A stretch of 64,000 nucleotides of DNA. Source: Arcuatula senhousia. Its lineage: Eukaryota > Mollusca > Bivalvia > Mytilida > Mytilidae. Positions 35,113-48,839 of the stretch are shown here, in pieces. Below the pieces are notes generated by a model, which was given only the letters and a program-made list of their open reading frames with translations, was not told where the DNA came from and did not search any database. The stretch is from positions 59,246,686 to 59,310,685 of the forward strand of contig OZ020306.1 in assembly GCA_963971305.1 (NCBI GenBank). Direction: 5' to 3'. Made by a program: the position numbers and the translations under genes. The first letter of the stretch is position 1. Each line of letters opens with the position of its first letter.

Positions 35113-38100
35113 TTGTATGCTTTTTTTATGCTTACCCCTAACCCAAATTTTTCGCTTTCACTAACCCTTACCCTAATTGCATGTTCCTGTACGAAAAGTA
35201 TTTGTATCATTAGGGCTAACCCTAACCTAACCCTAATTGTATGTATTTGTTATAACCCTAACCCTAAATATATTTTGATACTAACTCTAACGCTTATTGT
35301 ATGCTTTTTTATGCTAACCCCTAACCCTAATTTTTCGTTTTCAATAACCCTAACCCTAATTACATGTTCTTGTACGAAAAGTAATTGTATCATTAAGGCT
35401 AACCCTAACTTAACCCTAATTGTATGTATTTGTTATAACCCTAACCCTAAATATATTTTGATACGAACCCAAACGCTAATTGTATAATTTCAATGCTAAC
35501 CCCTAATCCTAATTTTTCGCTTTCACTAACCCTAACACTAATTATATGTTTTTGTTATAACCTTATCCTAAATATATTTTGATACCAACCCTAACACTTA
35601 TTGTATACTTTTTTATGCTAACCCCTAACCCTAATTTTTCGCTTTCACAAACCCTAACCTTAATTATATGTTTTTGTTATAACCCTAACCCTAAATATAT
35701 TTTGATACCAACCCTAACGCTAATTGTATAATTTTTATGCTATTCCTTAACCCCAATTTTTCGATTCCACTTACCCTTACCCTAATTGCATGTTCTTGTA
35801 CGAAAAGTAATTGTATCATTAAGGCTAACCCTAACCTAACCCTAATAGTATGTATTTGTTATAATCCTAACCCTAAATATATTTTGATTCCAACGCTAAC
35901 ACTAATTGTATCTTTTTATGCTAACCCCTTACCCTAATTTTTCGTTTTCACTAACCCTAACCCTAATTATAAGTTTTTTGAAGTAACCCTTACCCTAAAT
36001 ATATTTTGAAACCAACCCTAACGCTTATTGTATGCTTTTTTTATGCTTACCCCTAACCCTAATTTTTCGCTTTCACTAACCCTAACCCTAAACACTAATT
36101 ATATGTTTTTGTTACAACCCTAACCCTAAATATATTTTGATACCAACCCTAACGCTTATTGTATGCTTTTTTATGCTTACCCCTAACACTAATTTTTCGC
36201 TTTCACTAACCCTAACCCTAATTGCATGTTCCTCTACGAAAAGTATTTGTATCATTAGGGCTAACCCTAACCGAACTCTAATGGTATGTTTTTGTTATTA
36301 ACCTAACCCTAAATATATTTTGATACCAACCCTTACGCTAATTGTATGTTTTTTATGCTATCCCCTAACCCTAAGTTTTCGCTTTCACTAACCCTAACCC
36401 TAATTTTTCATTTTCATGCTATTCCTTAACCTTAATTTTTCGATTTCACTTACCCTTACCCTAATTGCATGTTCTTGTACGAAAAGTAATTGTATCATTA
36501 AGGCTAACCCTAACCTAACCCTAATTGTATGTATTTGTCATTAACCTAACCCTAAATATATTTTGATACCAACTCTAACGCTTATTGTATGCTTTTTTAT
36601 GCTAACCCCCTAACCCTAATTTTTCGTTTTCACTAACCCTCACCCTTATTTTTCGTTTTCACTAACCCTAACCCTAATTATAAGTTTTTTGAAGTAACCC
36701 TTACCCTAAATATATTTTGAAACCAATCCTAACGCTTATTGTATGCTTTTTTTATGCTTACCCCTAACCCTAATTTTTCGCTTTTACTAACCCTAACCCT
36801 AAACCCTAATTATATGTTTTTGTTACAACCCTAACCCTAAATATATTTTGATACCAACCCTTACGCTTATTGTATGCTTTTTTTTTTGCTTACCCCTAAC
36901 CCTTATTTTTCGCTTTCACTAACCCTAACCCTAATTGCATGTTCCTGTACGAAAAGTATTTGTATCATTAGGGCTAATCTTAACCTAACCCTAATTGTAT
37001 GTATTTGTTATAACCCTAACCCTAAATATATTTTGATACGAACCCTAACGCTAATTGTATAGTTTTAATGCTAACCCCTAATCCTAATTTTTCGCTTTCA
37101 CTAACCCTAACCCTAATTATATGTTTTTGTTATAACCTTACCCTAGATATATTTTGATACCAACCCTAACACTTATTGTATACTTTTTTATGCTAACCCC
37201 TAACCCTAATTTTTCGCTTTCACAAACCCTAACCCTAATTATATGTTTTTTTTATAACCCTAACCCTAAATATATTTTGATAACAACCCTAACGCTAATT
37301 GTATCTTTTTTATGCTAACCCCTAACCCTATTTTTTCGCTTTTACTAACCCTTATTCTAATTTTTCGTTTTCACTAAGCCTTACCCTAATTATACGTCCT
37401 TTGAAGTAGCCCTTACCCTAAATATATTTTGAAACCAACCCTAACGCTTATTGTATGCTTTTTTATGCTTACCCCTAACCATAAGTATTCGCTTTCACTA
37501 ACCCTAACCCTAAACCCTAATTATATGTTTTTGTTACAACCCTAACCCTAAATATATTTTGATACCAACCCTTACGCTTATTGTATGCTTTTTTTATGCT
37601 TACCCCTAACCCAAATTTTTCGCTTTCCCTAACCCTAACCCTAATTGCATGTTCCTGTACGAAAAGTATTTGTATCATTAGGGCTAACCCTAACCTAACC
37701 CTAATTGTATGTATTTGTTATAACCCTAACCCTAAATATATTTTGATACTAACTCTAACGCTTATTGTATGCTTTTTTATGCTAACCCCTGACCCTAATT
37801 TTTCATTTTCAATAACCCTAACCCTAATTACATGTTCTTGTACGAAAAGTAATTGTATCATTAAGGCTAACCCTAACTTAACCCTAATTGTATGTATTTG
37901 TTATAACCCTAACCCTAAATATATTTTGATACGAACCCTAACGCTAAGTGTATAATTTCAATGCTAACCCCTAATCCTAATTTTTCGCTTTCACTAACCC
38001 TAACACTAATTATATGTTTTTGTTATAACCTTATCCTAAATATATTTTGATACCAACCCTAACACTTATTGTATACTTTTTTATGCTAACCCCTAACCCT

Positions 38101-39330
38101 AATTTTTCGCTTTCACAAACCCTAACCCTAATTATATGTTTTTGTTATTACCCTAACCCTAAATATATTTTGATACCAACCCTAACGCTAATTGTATAAT
38201 TTTTATGCTATTCATTAACCCCAATTTTTCGATTCCACTTACCCTTACCCTAATTGCATGTTCTTGTACGAAAAGTAATTGTATCATTAAGGCTAACCCT
38301 AACCTAACCCTAATAGTATGTATTTGTTATAATCCTAACCCTAAATATATTTTGATTCCAACGCTAACACTAATTGTATCTTTTTATGCTAACCCCTTAC
38401 CCTAATTTTTCGTTTTCACTAACCCTAACCCTAATTATAAGTTTTTTGAAGTAACCCTTACCCTAAATATATTTTGAAACCAACCCTAACGCTTATTGTA
38501 TGCTTTTTTTATGCTTACCCCTAACCCTAATTTTTCGCTTTCACTAACCCTAACCCTAAACCCTAATTATATGTTTTTGTTACAACCCTAACCCTAAATA
38601 TATTTTGATACCAACCCTTACGCTTATTGTATGCTTTTTTATGCTTACCCCTAACCCTAATTTTTCGCTTTCACTAACCCTAACCCTAATTGCATGTTCC
38701 TCTACGAAAAGTATTTGTATCATTAGGGCTAACCCTAACCTAACTCTAATGGTATGTTTTTGTTATTAACCTAACCCTAAATATATTTTGATACCAACCC
38801 TTACGCTAATTGTATGTTTTTTATGCTATCCCCTAACCCTAAGTTTTCGCTTTCACTAACCCTAACCCTAATTTTTCATTTTCATGCTATTGCTTAACCT
38901 TAATTTCTCGATTTCACTTACCCTTACCCTAATTGCATGTTCTTGTACGAAAAGTAATTGTATCATTAAGGCTAACCCTAACCTAACCCTAATTGTATGT
39001 ATTTGTCATTAACCTAACCCTAAATATATTTTGATACCAACTCTAACGCTTATTGTATGCTTTTTTATGCTAACCCCTAACCCTAATTTTTCGTTTTCAC
39101 TAACCCTAACCCTTATTTTTCGTTTTCACTAACCCTAACCCTAATTATAAGTTTTTTGAAGTAACCCTTACCCTAAATATATTTTGAAACCAACCCTAAC
39201 GCTTATTGTATGCTTTTTTATGCTTACCCCTAACCCTAATTTTTTGCTTTCACTAACCCTAACCCTAAACCCTAATTATATGTTTTTGTTACAACCCTAA
39301 CCCTAAATATATTTTGATACCAACCCTTAC
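35113..39330. repeat. higher-order duplication of about 2,468 bp
   Basis: Landmarks at 35113 and 35737 recur at 37581 and 38205, both with a spacing of 2,468 bp and only scattered differences. Confidence 0.65.
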
Positions 39331-39335
39331 GCTCA

Positions 39336-42100
39336 TTGTATGCTTTTTTTATGCTTACCCCTAACCCTAATTTTTCGCTTTCACTAACCCTAACCCTAAT
39401 TGCATGTTCCTCTACGAAAAGTATTTGTATCATTAGGGCTAACCCTAACCTAACCCTAATTGTATGTATTTGTTATAACCCTAACCCTAAATATATTTTG
39501 ATACGAACCCTAACGCTAATTGTATAATTTTAATGCTAACCCCTAACCCTAATTTTTCGCTTTCACTAACCCTAACCCTAATTATATGTTTTTTTATAAC
39601 CCTAACCCTAAATATATTTTGACACGAACCCTAACGCTAATTGTATAATTTTAATGCTAACCCCTAATCCTAATTTTTCGCTTTCACTAACCCTAACCCT
39701 AATTATATGTTTTTGTTATAACCTTACCCTAAATATATTTTGATACCAACCCTAACACTTATTGTATACTTTTTTATGCTAACCCCTAACCCTAATTTTT
39801 TGTTTTCACAAACCCTAACCCTAATTATATGTTTTTGTACGAAAAGTAAATGTATCATTAAGGCTAACCCTAACCTAACCCTAATTGTATGTATTTGTTA
39901 TAACCCTAACCCTAAATATATTTTGATACGAACCCTAACGCTAATTGTATAATTTTAATGCTAACCCCTAACCCTAATTTTTCGCTTTCACTAACACTAA
40001 CCCTAATTATATGTTTTTTTATAACCCTAACCCTAAATATATTTTGACACGAACCCTAACGCTAATTGTATAATTTTAATGCTAACCCCTAATCCTAATT
40101 TTTCGCTTTCACTAACCCTAACCCTAATTATATGTTTTTGTTATAACCTTACCCTAAATATATTTTGATACCAACCCTAACACTTATTGTAGACTGTTTT
40201 ATGCTAACCCCTAACCCTAATTTTTTGCTTTCACAAACCCTAACCCTAATTATATGTTTTTGTACGAAAAGTAAATGTATAATTAAGGCTAACCCTAACC
40301 TAACTCTAATGGTATGTTTTTGTTATTAACCTAACCCTAAATATATTTTGATACCAACCCTTATGCTAATTGTATGTTTTTTATGCTATTCCCTAACCCT
40401 AAGTTTTCGCTTTCACTAACCCTAACCCTAATTTTTCGTTTTCATGCTATTCCTTAACCTTAATTTTTCGATTTCACTTACCCTTACCCTAATTGCATGT
40501 TCTTGTACGAAAAGTAATTGTATCATTAAGGCTAACCCTAACCTAACCCTAATTGTATGTATTTGTCATTAACCTAACCCTAAATATATTTTGATACCAA
40601 CTCTAACGCTAATTGTATGTTTTTATGCTAACCCCTAACCCTAAGTTTTCGCTTTCACTAACCCTAACCCTAATTTTTCGTTTTCATGCTATTCCTTAAC
40701 CTTAATTTTTCGATTTCACTTACCCTTACCCTACTTGCATGTTCTTGTTCGAAAAGTAATTGTATCATTAAGGCTAACCCTAACCTAACCCTAATTGTAT
40801 GTATTTGTCATTAACCTAACCCTAAATATATTTTGATACCAACTCTAACGCTTATTGTATGCTTTTTTATGCTAACCCCTAACCCTAATTTTTCGTTTTC
40901 ACTAACCCTAACCCTTATTTTTCGTTTTCACTAACCCTAGCCCTAATTATAAGTTTTTTGAAGTAACCCTTACCCTAAATATATTTTGAAACCAACCCTA
41001 ACGCTTATTGTATGCTTTTTTATGCTTACCCCTAACCCTAATTTTTCGTTTTCACTAACCCTAACCCTTATTTTTCGTTTTTACTAACCCTAACCCTAAT
41101 TATAAGTTTTTTGAAGTAACCCTTACCCTAAATATATTTCGAAACCAACCCTAACGCTTATTGTATGCTTTTTTATGCTTACCCCTAACCCTAATTTTTT
41201 GCTTTCACTAACCCTAACCCTAAACCCTAATTATATGTTTTTGTTACAACCCTAACCCTAAATATATTTTGATACCAACCCTTACGCTCATTGTATGCTT
41301 TTTTTATGCTTACCCCTAACCCTAATTTTTCGCTTTCACTAACCCTAACCCTAATTGCATGTTCCTCTACGAAAAGTATTTGTATCATTAGGGCTAACCC
41401 TAACCTAACCCTAATTGTATGTATTTGTTATAACCCTAACCCTAAATATATTTTGATACGAACCCTAACGCTAATTGTATAATTTTAATGCTAACCCCTA
41501 ACCCTAATTTTTCGCTTTCACTAACCCTAACCCTAATTATATGTTTTTTTATAACCCTAACCCTAAATATATTTTGACACGAACCCTAACGCTAATTGTA
41601 TAATTTTAATGCTAACCCCTAATCCTAATTGTTCGCTTTCACTAACCCTAACCCTAATTATATGTTTTTGTTATAACCTTACCCTAAATATATTTTGATA
41701 CCAACCCTAACACTTATTGTATACTTTTTTATGCTAACCCCTAACCCTAATTGTTTGCTTTCACAAACCCTAACCCTAATTATATGTTTTTGTACGAAAA
41801 GTAAATGTATCATTAAGGCTAACCCTAACCTAACCCTAATTGTATGTATTTGTTATAACCCTAACCCTAAATATATTTTGATACGAACCCTAACGCTAAT
41901 TGTATAATTTTAATGCTAACCCCTAACCCTATTTTTTCGCTTTCACTAACCCTAACCCTAATTATATGTTTTTTTATAACCCTAACCCTAAATATATTTT
42001 GACACGAACCCTAACGCTAATTGTATAATTTTAATGCTAACCCCTAATCCTAATTTTTCGCTTTCACTAACCCTAACCCTAATTATATGTTTTTGTACGA
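39336..42100. repeat. higher-order duplication of about 1,955 bp
   Basis: Landmarks at 39336 and 39740 recur at 41291 and 41695, both 1,955 bp apart. Confidence 0.6.
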
Positions 42101-44952
42101 AAAGTAAATGTATCATTAAGGCTAACCCTAACCTAACTCTAATGGTATGTTTTTGTTATTAACCTTACCCTAAATATATTTTGATACCAACCCTAACACT
42201 TATTGTATACTGTTTTATGCTAACCCCTAACCCTAATTTTTTGCTTTCACAAACCCTAACCCTAATTATATGTTTTTGTACGAAAAGTAAATGTATCATT
42301 AAGGCTAACCCTAACCTAACTCTAATGGTATGTTTTTGTTATTAACCTAACCCTAAATATATTTTGATACCAACCCTTACGCTAATTGTATGTTTTTTAT
42401 GCTAACCCCTTACCCTAAGTTTTCGCTTTCACTAACCCTAACCCTAATTTTTCGTTTTCATGCTATTCCTTAACCTTAATTTTTCGATTTCACTTACCCT
42501 TACCCTAATTGCATGTTCTTGTACGAAAAGTAATTGTATCATTAAGGCTAACCCTAACCTAACCCTAATTGTATGTATTTGTCATTAACCTAACCCTAAA
42601 TATATTTTGATACCAACTCTAACGCTAATTGTATGTTTTTTATGCTAACCCCTAACCCTAAGTTTTCGCTTTCACTAACCCTAACCCTAATTTTTCGTTT
42701 TCAAGCTATTCCTTAACCTTAATTTTTTCGATTTCACTTACCCTTACCCTAATTGCATGTTCTTGTACGAAAAGTAATTGTATCATTAAGGCTAACCCTA
42801 ACCTAACCCTAATTGTATGTATTTGTCATTAACCTAACCCTAAATATATTTTGATACCAACTCTAACGCTAATTGTATGTTTTTTATGCTAACCCCTAAC
42901 CCTAAGTTTTCGCTTTCACTAACCCTAACCCTAATTTTTCGTTTTCATGCTATTCCTTAACCTTAATTTTTCGATTTCACTTACCCTTACCCTACTTGCA
43001 TGTTCTTGTTCGAAAAGTAATTGTATCATTAAGGCTAACCCTAACCTAACCCTAATTGTATGTATTTGTCATTAACCTAACCCTAAATATATTTTGATAC
43101 CAACTCTAACGCTTATTGTATGCTTTTTTTATGCTTACCCCTAACCCTAATTTTTCGCTTTAACTAACCCTAACCCTAAACCCTAATTATATGTTTTTGT
43201 TACAACCCTAACCCTAAATATATTTTGATACCAACCCTTACGCTAATTGTATAGTTTTAATGCTAACCCCTAACCCTAATTTTTCGTTTTCACTAACCCT
43301 AACCCTTATTTTTCGTTTTCACTAACCCTAGCCCTAATTATAAGTTTTTTGAAGTAACCCTTACCCTAAATATATTTTGAAACCAACCCTAACGCTTATT
43401 GTATGCTTTTTTATGCTAACCCCTAACCCTAATTTTTCGTTTTCACTAACCCTAACCCTTATTTTTCGTTTTCACTAACCCTAGCCCTAATTATAAGTTT
43501 TTTGAAGTAACCCTTACCCTAAATATATTTTGAAACCAACCCTAACGCTTATTGTATGCTTTTTTTATGCTTACCCCTAACCCTAATTTTTCGCTTTCAC
43601 TAACCCTAACCCTAAACCCTAATTATATGTTTTTGTTACAACCCTAACCCTAAATATATTTTGATACCAACCCTTACGCTCATTGTATGCTTTTTTAATG
43701 CTTACCCCTAACCCTAATTTTTCGCTTTCACTAACCCTAACCCTAATTGCATGCTCCTCTACGAAAAGTATTTGTATCATTAGGGCTAACCCTAACCTAA
43801 CCCTAATTGTATGTATTTGTTATAACCCTAACCCTAAATATATTTTGATACGAACCCTAACGCTAATTGTATAATTTTAATGCTAATCCTAACCCTAATT
43901 TTTCGCTTTCACTAACCCTAACCCTAATTATATGTTGTTTTATAACCCTAACCCTAAATATATTTTGATACCAACTCTAACGCTTATTGTATGCTTTTTT
44001 ATGCTAACCCCTAACCCTAATTTTTCGTTTTCAATAACCCTAACCCTAATTGCATGTTCTTGTACGATAAGTAAATGTATCATTAAGGCTAACCCTAACC
44101 TAACTCTAATGGTATGTTTTTGTTATTAACCTAACCCTAAATATATTTTGATACCAACCCTTACGCTAATTGTATGTTTTTTATGCTAACCCCTAACCCT
44201 AAGTTTTCGCTTTCACTAACCCTAACCCTAATTTTTCGTTTTCATGCTATTCCTTAACCTTAATTTTTCGATTTCACTTACCCTTACCCTAATTGCATGT
44301 TCTTGTACGAAAAGTAATTGTATCATTAAGGCTAACCCTAACCTAACCCTAATTGTATGTATTTGTCATTAACCTAACCCTAAATATATTTTGATACCAA
44401 CTCTAACGCTTATTGTATGCTTTTTTATGCTAACCCCTAACCCTATTTTTTCGTTTTCACTAACCCTGACCCTTATTTTTCGTTTTCACTAACCCTAACC
44501 CTAATTATAAGTTTTTTGAAGTAACCCTTACCCTTAATATATTTTGAAACCAACCCTAACGCTTATTGTATGCTTTTTTTATGCTTACCCCTATGCCTAA
44601 TTTTTCGCTTTCACTAACCCTAACCCTAAACCCTAATTATATGTTTTTCTTACAATCCTAACCCTAAATATATTTTGATACCAACCCTTACGCTCATTGT
44701 ATGCTTTTTTTATGCTTACCCCTAACCCTAATTTTTCGCTTTCACTAACCCTAACCCTAATTGCATGTTCCTCTACGAAAAGTATTTGTATCATTAGGGC
44801 TAACCCTAACCTAACCCTAATTGTATGTATTTGTTATAACCCTAACCCTAAATATATTTTGATACGAACCCTAACGCTAATTGTATAATTTTAATGCTAA
44901 CCCCTAACCCTAATTTTTCGCTTTCACTAACCCTAACCCTAATTATAGGTTT

Positions 44953-47900
44953 TTGTTACTACCTTACCCTAAATATATTTTGATACCAACTCTAACACTT
45001 ATTGTATACTTTTTTATGCTAACCCCTAACCCTAATTTTTTGCTTTCACAAACCCTAACCCTAATTATATGTTTTTGTACGAAAAGTAAATGTATCATTA
45101 AGGATAACCCTAACCTAACTCTAATGGTATGTTTTTGTTATTAACCTAACCCTAAATATATTTTGATACCAACCCTTACGCTAATTGTATGTTTTTTATG
45201 CTAACCCCTAACCCTATGTTTTCGCTTTCACTAACCCTAACCCTAATTTTTCGTTTTCGTGCTATTCCTTAACCTTAATTTTTCGATTTCACTTACCCTT
45301 ACCCTAATTGCATGTTCTTGTACGAAAAGTAATTGTATCATTAAGGCTAACCCTAACCTAACCCTAATTGTATGTATTTGTTATAACCCTAACCCTAAAT
45401 ATATTTTGATACCAACTCTAACGCTTATTGTATGCTTTTTTATGCTAACCCCTAACCCTAATTTTTCGTTTTCACTAACCCTAACCCTTATTTTTCGTTT
45501 TCACTAACCCTAACCCTAATTATAAGTTTTTTGAAGTAACCCTTACCCTAAATATATTTTGAAACCAACCCTAACGCTTATTGTATGCTTTTTTTATGCT
45601 TACCCCTAACCCTAATTTTTCGCTTTAACTAACCCTAACCCTAAACCCTAATTATATGTTTTTGTTACAACCCTAACCCTAAATATATTTTGATACCAAC
45701 CCTTACGCTCATTGTATGCTTTTTTTATGCTTACCCCTAACCCTAATTTTTCGCTTTCACTAACCCTAACCCTAATTGCATGTTCCTCTACGAAAAGTAT
45801 TTGTATCATTAGGGCTAACCCTAACCTAACCCTAATTGTATGTATTTGTTATAACCCTAACCCTAAATATATTTTGATACGAACCCTAACACTAATTGCA
45901 TAATTTTAATGCTAACCCCTAACCCTAATTTTTCGCTTTCACTAACCCTAACCCTAATTATATGTTTTTTTATAACCCTAACCCTAAATATATTTTGATA
46001 CGAACCCTAACGCTAATTGTATAATTGTAATGCTAACCCCTAATCCTAATTTTTCGCTTTCACTAACCCTAACCCTAATTATAGGTTTTTGTTACTACCT
46101 TACCCTAAATATATTTTGATACCAACCCTAACACTTATTGTATACTTTTTTATGCTAACCCCTAACCCTAATTTTTTGCTTTCACAAACCCTAACCCTAA
46201 TTATATGTTTTTGTACGAAAAGTAAATGTATCATTGAGGATAACCCTAACCTAACTCTAATGGTATGTTTTTGTTATTAACCTAACCCTAAATATATTTT
46301 GATACCAACCCTTACGCTAATTGTATGTTTTTTATGCTAACCCCTAACCCTATGTTTTCGCTTTCACTAACCCTAACCCTAATTTTTCGTTTTCGTGCTA
46401 TTCCTTAACCTTAATTTTTCGATTTCACTTACCATTACCCTAATTGCATGTTCTTGTACGAAAAGTAATTGTATCATTAAGGCTAACCCTAACCTAACCC
46501 TAATTGTATGTATTTGTTATAACCCTAACCCTAAATATATTTTGATACCAACTCTAACGCTTATTGTATGCTTTTTTATGCTAACCCCTAACCCTAATTT
46601 TTCGTTTTCACTAACCCTAACCCTTATTTTTCGTTTTCACTAACCCTAACCCTAATTATAAGTTTTTTGAAGTAACCATTACCCTTAATAGATTTTGAAA
46701 CCAACCCTAACGCTTATTGTATGCTTTTTTTATGCTTACCCCTAACCCTAATTTTTCGCTTTCACTAACCCTAACCCTAAACCCTAATTATATGTTTTTG
46801 TTACAACCCTAACCCTAAATATATTTTGATACCAACCCTTACGCTCATTGTATGCTTTTTTTATGCTTACCCCTAACCCTAATTTTTCGCTTTCACTAAC
46901 CCTAACCCTAATTGCATGTTCCTCTACGAAAAGTATTTGTATCATTAGGGCTAACCCTAACCTAACCCTAATTGTATGTATTTGTTATAACCCTAACCCT
47001 AAATATATTTTGATACGAACCCTAACACTAATTGCATAATTTTAATGCTAACCCCTAACCCTAATTTTTCGCTTTCACTAACCCTAACCCTAATTATATG
47101 TTTTTTTATAACCCTAACCCTAAATATATTTTGATACGAACCCTAACGCTAATTGTATAATTGTAATGCTAACCCCTAATCCTAATTTTTCGCTTTCACT
47201 AACCCTAACCCTAATTATAGGTTTTTGTTACTACCTTACCCTAAATATATTTTGATACCAACCCTAACACTTATTGTATACTTTTTTATGCTAACCCCTA
47301 ACCCTAATTTTTTGCTTTCACAAACCCTAACCCTAATTATATGTTTTTGTACGAAAAGTAAATGTATCATTAAGGATAACCCTAACCTAACTCTAATGGT
47401 ATGTTTTTGTTATTAACCTAACCCTAAATATATTTTGATACCAACCCTTACGCTAATTGTATGTTTTTTATGCTAACCCCTAACCCTATGTTTTCGCTTT
47501 CACTAACCCTAACCCTAATTTTTCGTTTTCGTGCTATTCCTTAACCTTAATTTTTCGATTTCACTTACCATTACCCTAATTGCATGTTCTTGTACGAAAA
47601 GTAATTGTATCATTAAGGCTAACCCTAACCTAACCCTAATTGTATGTATTTGTTATAACCCTAACCCTAAATATATTTTGATACCAACTCTAACGCTTAT
47701 TGTATGCTTTTTTATGCTAACCCCTAACCCTAATTTTTCGTTTTCACTAACCCTAACCCTTATTTTTCGTTTTCACTAACCCTAACCCTAATTATAAGTT
47801 TTTTGAAGTAACCATTACCCTTAATAGATTTTGAAACCAACCCTAACGCTTATTGTATGCTTTTTTTATGCTTACCCCTAACCCTAATTTTTCGCTTTCA

Positions 47901-48175
47901 CTAACCCTAACCCTAAACCCTAATTATATGTTTTTGTTACAACCCTAACCCTAAATATATTTTGATACCAACCCTTACGCTCATTGTATGCTTTTTTTAT
48001 GCTTACCCCTAACCCTAATTTTTCGCTTTCACTAACCCTAACCCTAATTGCATGTTCCTCTACGAAAAGTATTTGTATCATTAGGGCTAACCCTAACCTA
48101 ACCCTAATTGTATGTATTTGTTATAACCCTAACCCTAAATATATTTTGATACGAACCCTAACGCTAATTGTATAA
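44953..48175. repeat. three higher-order units of 1,136 bp
   Basis: Landmarks at 45259, 46395 and 47531 and at 45712, 46848 and 47984 are spaced by exactly 1,136 bp. Private variants such as TATAGGTTTTTGTTACTACC (46080 and 47216) and CTTAATAGATTTTGAAACC (46684 and 47820) are shared by neighbouring units. Confidence 0.7.
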
Positions 48176-48839
48176 TTTTAATGCTAACCCCTAACCCTAT
48201 TTTTTCGCTTTCACTAACCCTAACCCTAATTATATGTTTTTTTATAACCCTAACCCTAAATATATTTTGATACCAACTCTAACGCTTATTGTATGCTTTT
48301 TTATGCTAACCCCTAACCCTAATTTTTCGTTTTCAATAACCCTAACCCTAATTGCATGTTCTTGTACGAAAAGTAAATGTATCATTAAGGCTAACCCTAA
48401 CCTAACTCTAATGGTATGTTTTTGTTATTAACCTAACCCTAAATATATTTTGATACCAACCCTTACGCTAATTGTATGTTTTTTATGCTAACCCCTAACC
48501 CTAAGTTTTCGCTTTCACTAACCCTAACCCTAATTTTTCGTTTTTATGCTATTCCTTAACCTTAATTTTTCGATTTCACTTACCCTTACCCTAATTGCAT
48601 GTTCTTGTACGAAAAGTAATTGTATCATTAAGGCTAACCCTAACCTAACCCTAATTGTATGTATTTGTCATTAACCTAACCCTAAATATATTTTGATACC
48701 AACTCTAACGCTTATTGTATGCTTTTTTATGCTAACCCCTAACCCTTTTTTTTCGTTTTCACTAACCCTAACCCTTATTTTTCGTTTTCACTAACCCTAA
48801 CCCTCATTATAAGTTTTTTGAAGTAACCCTTACCCTAAA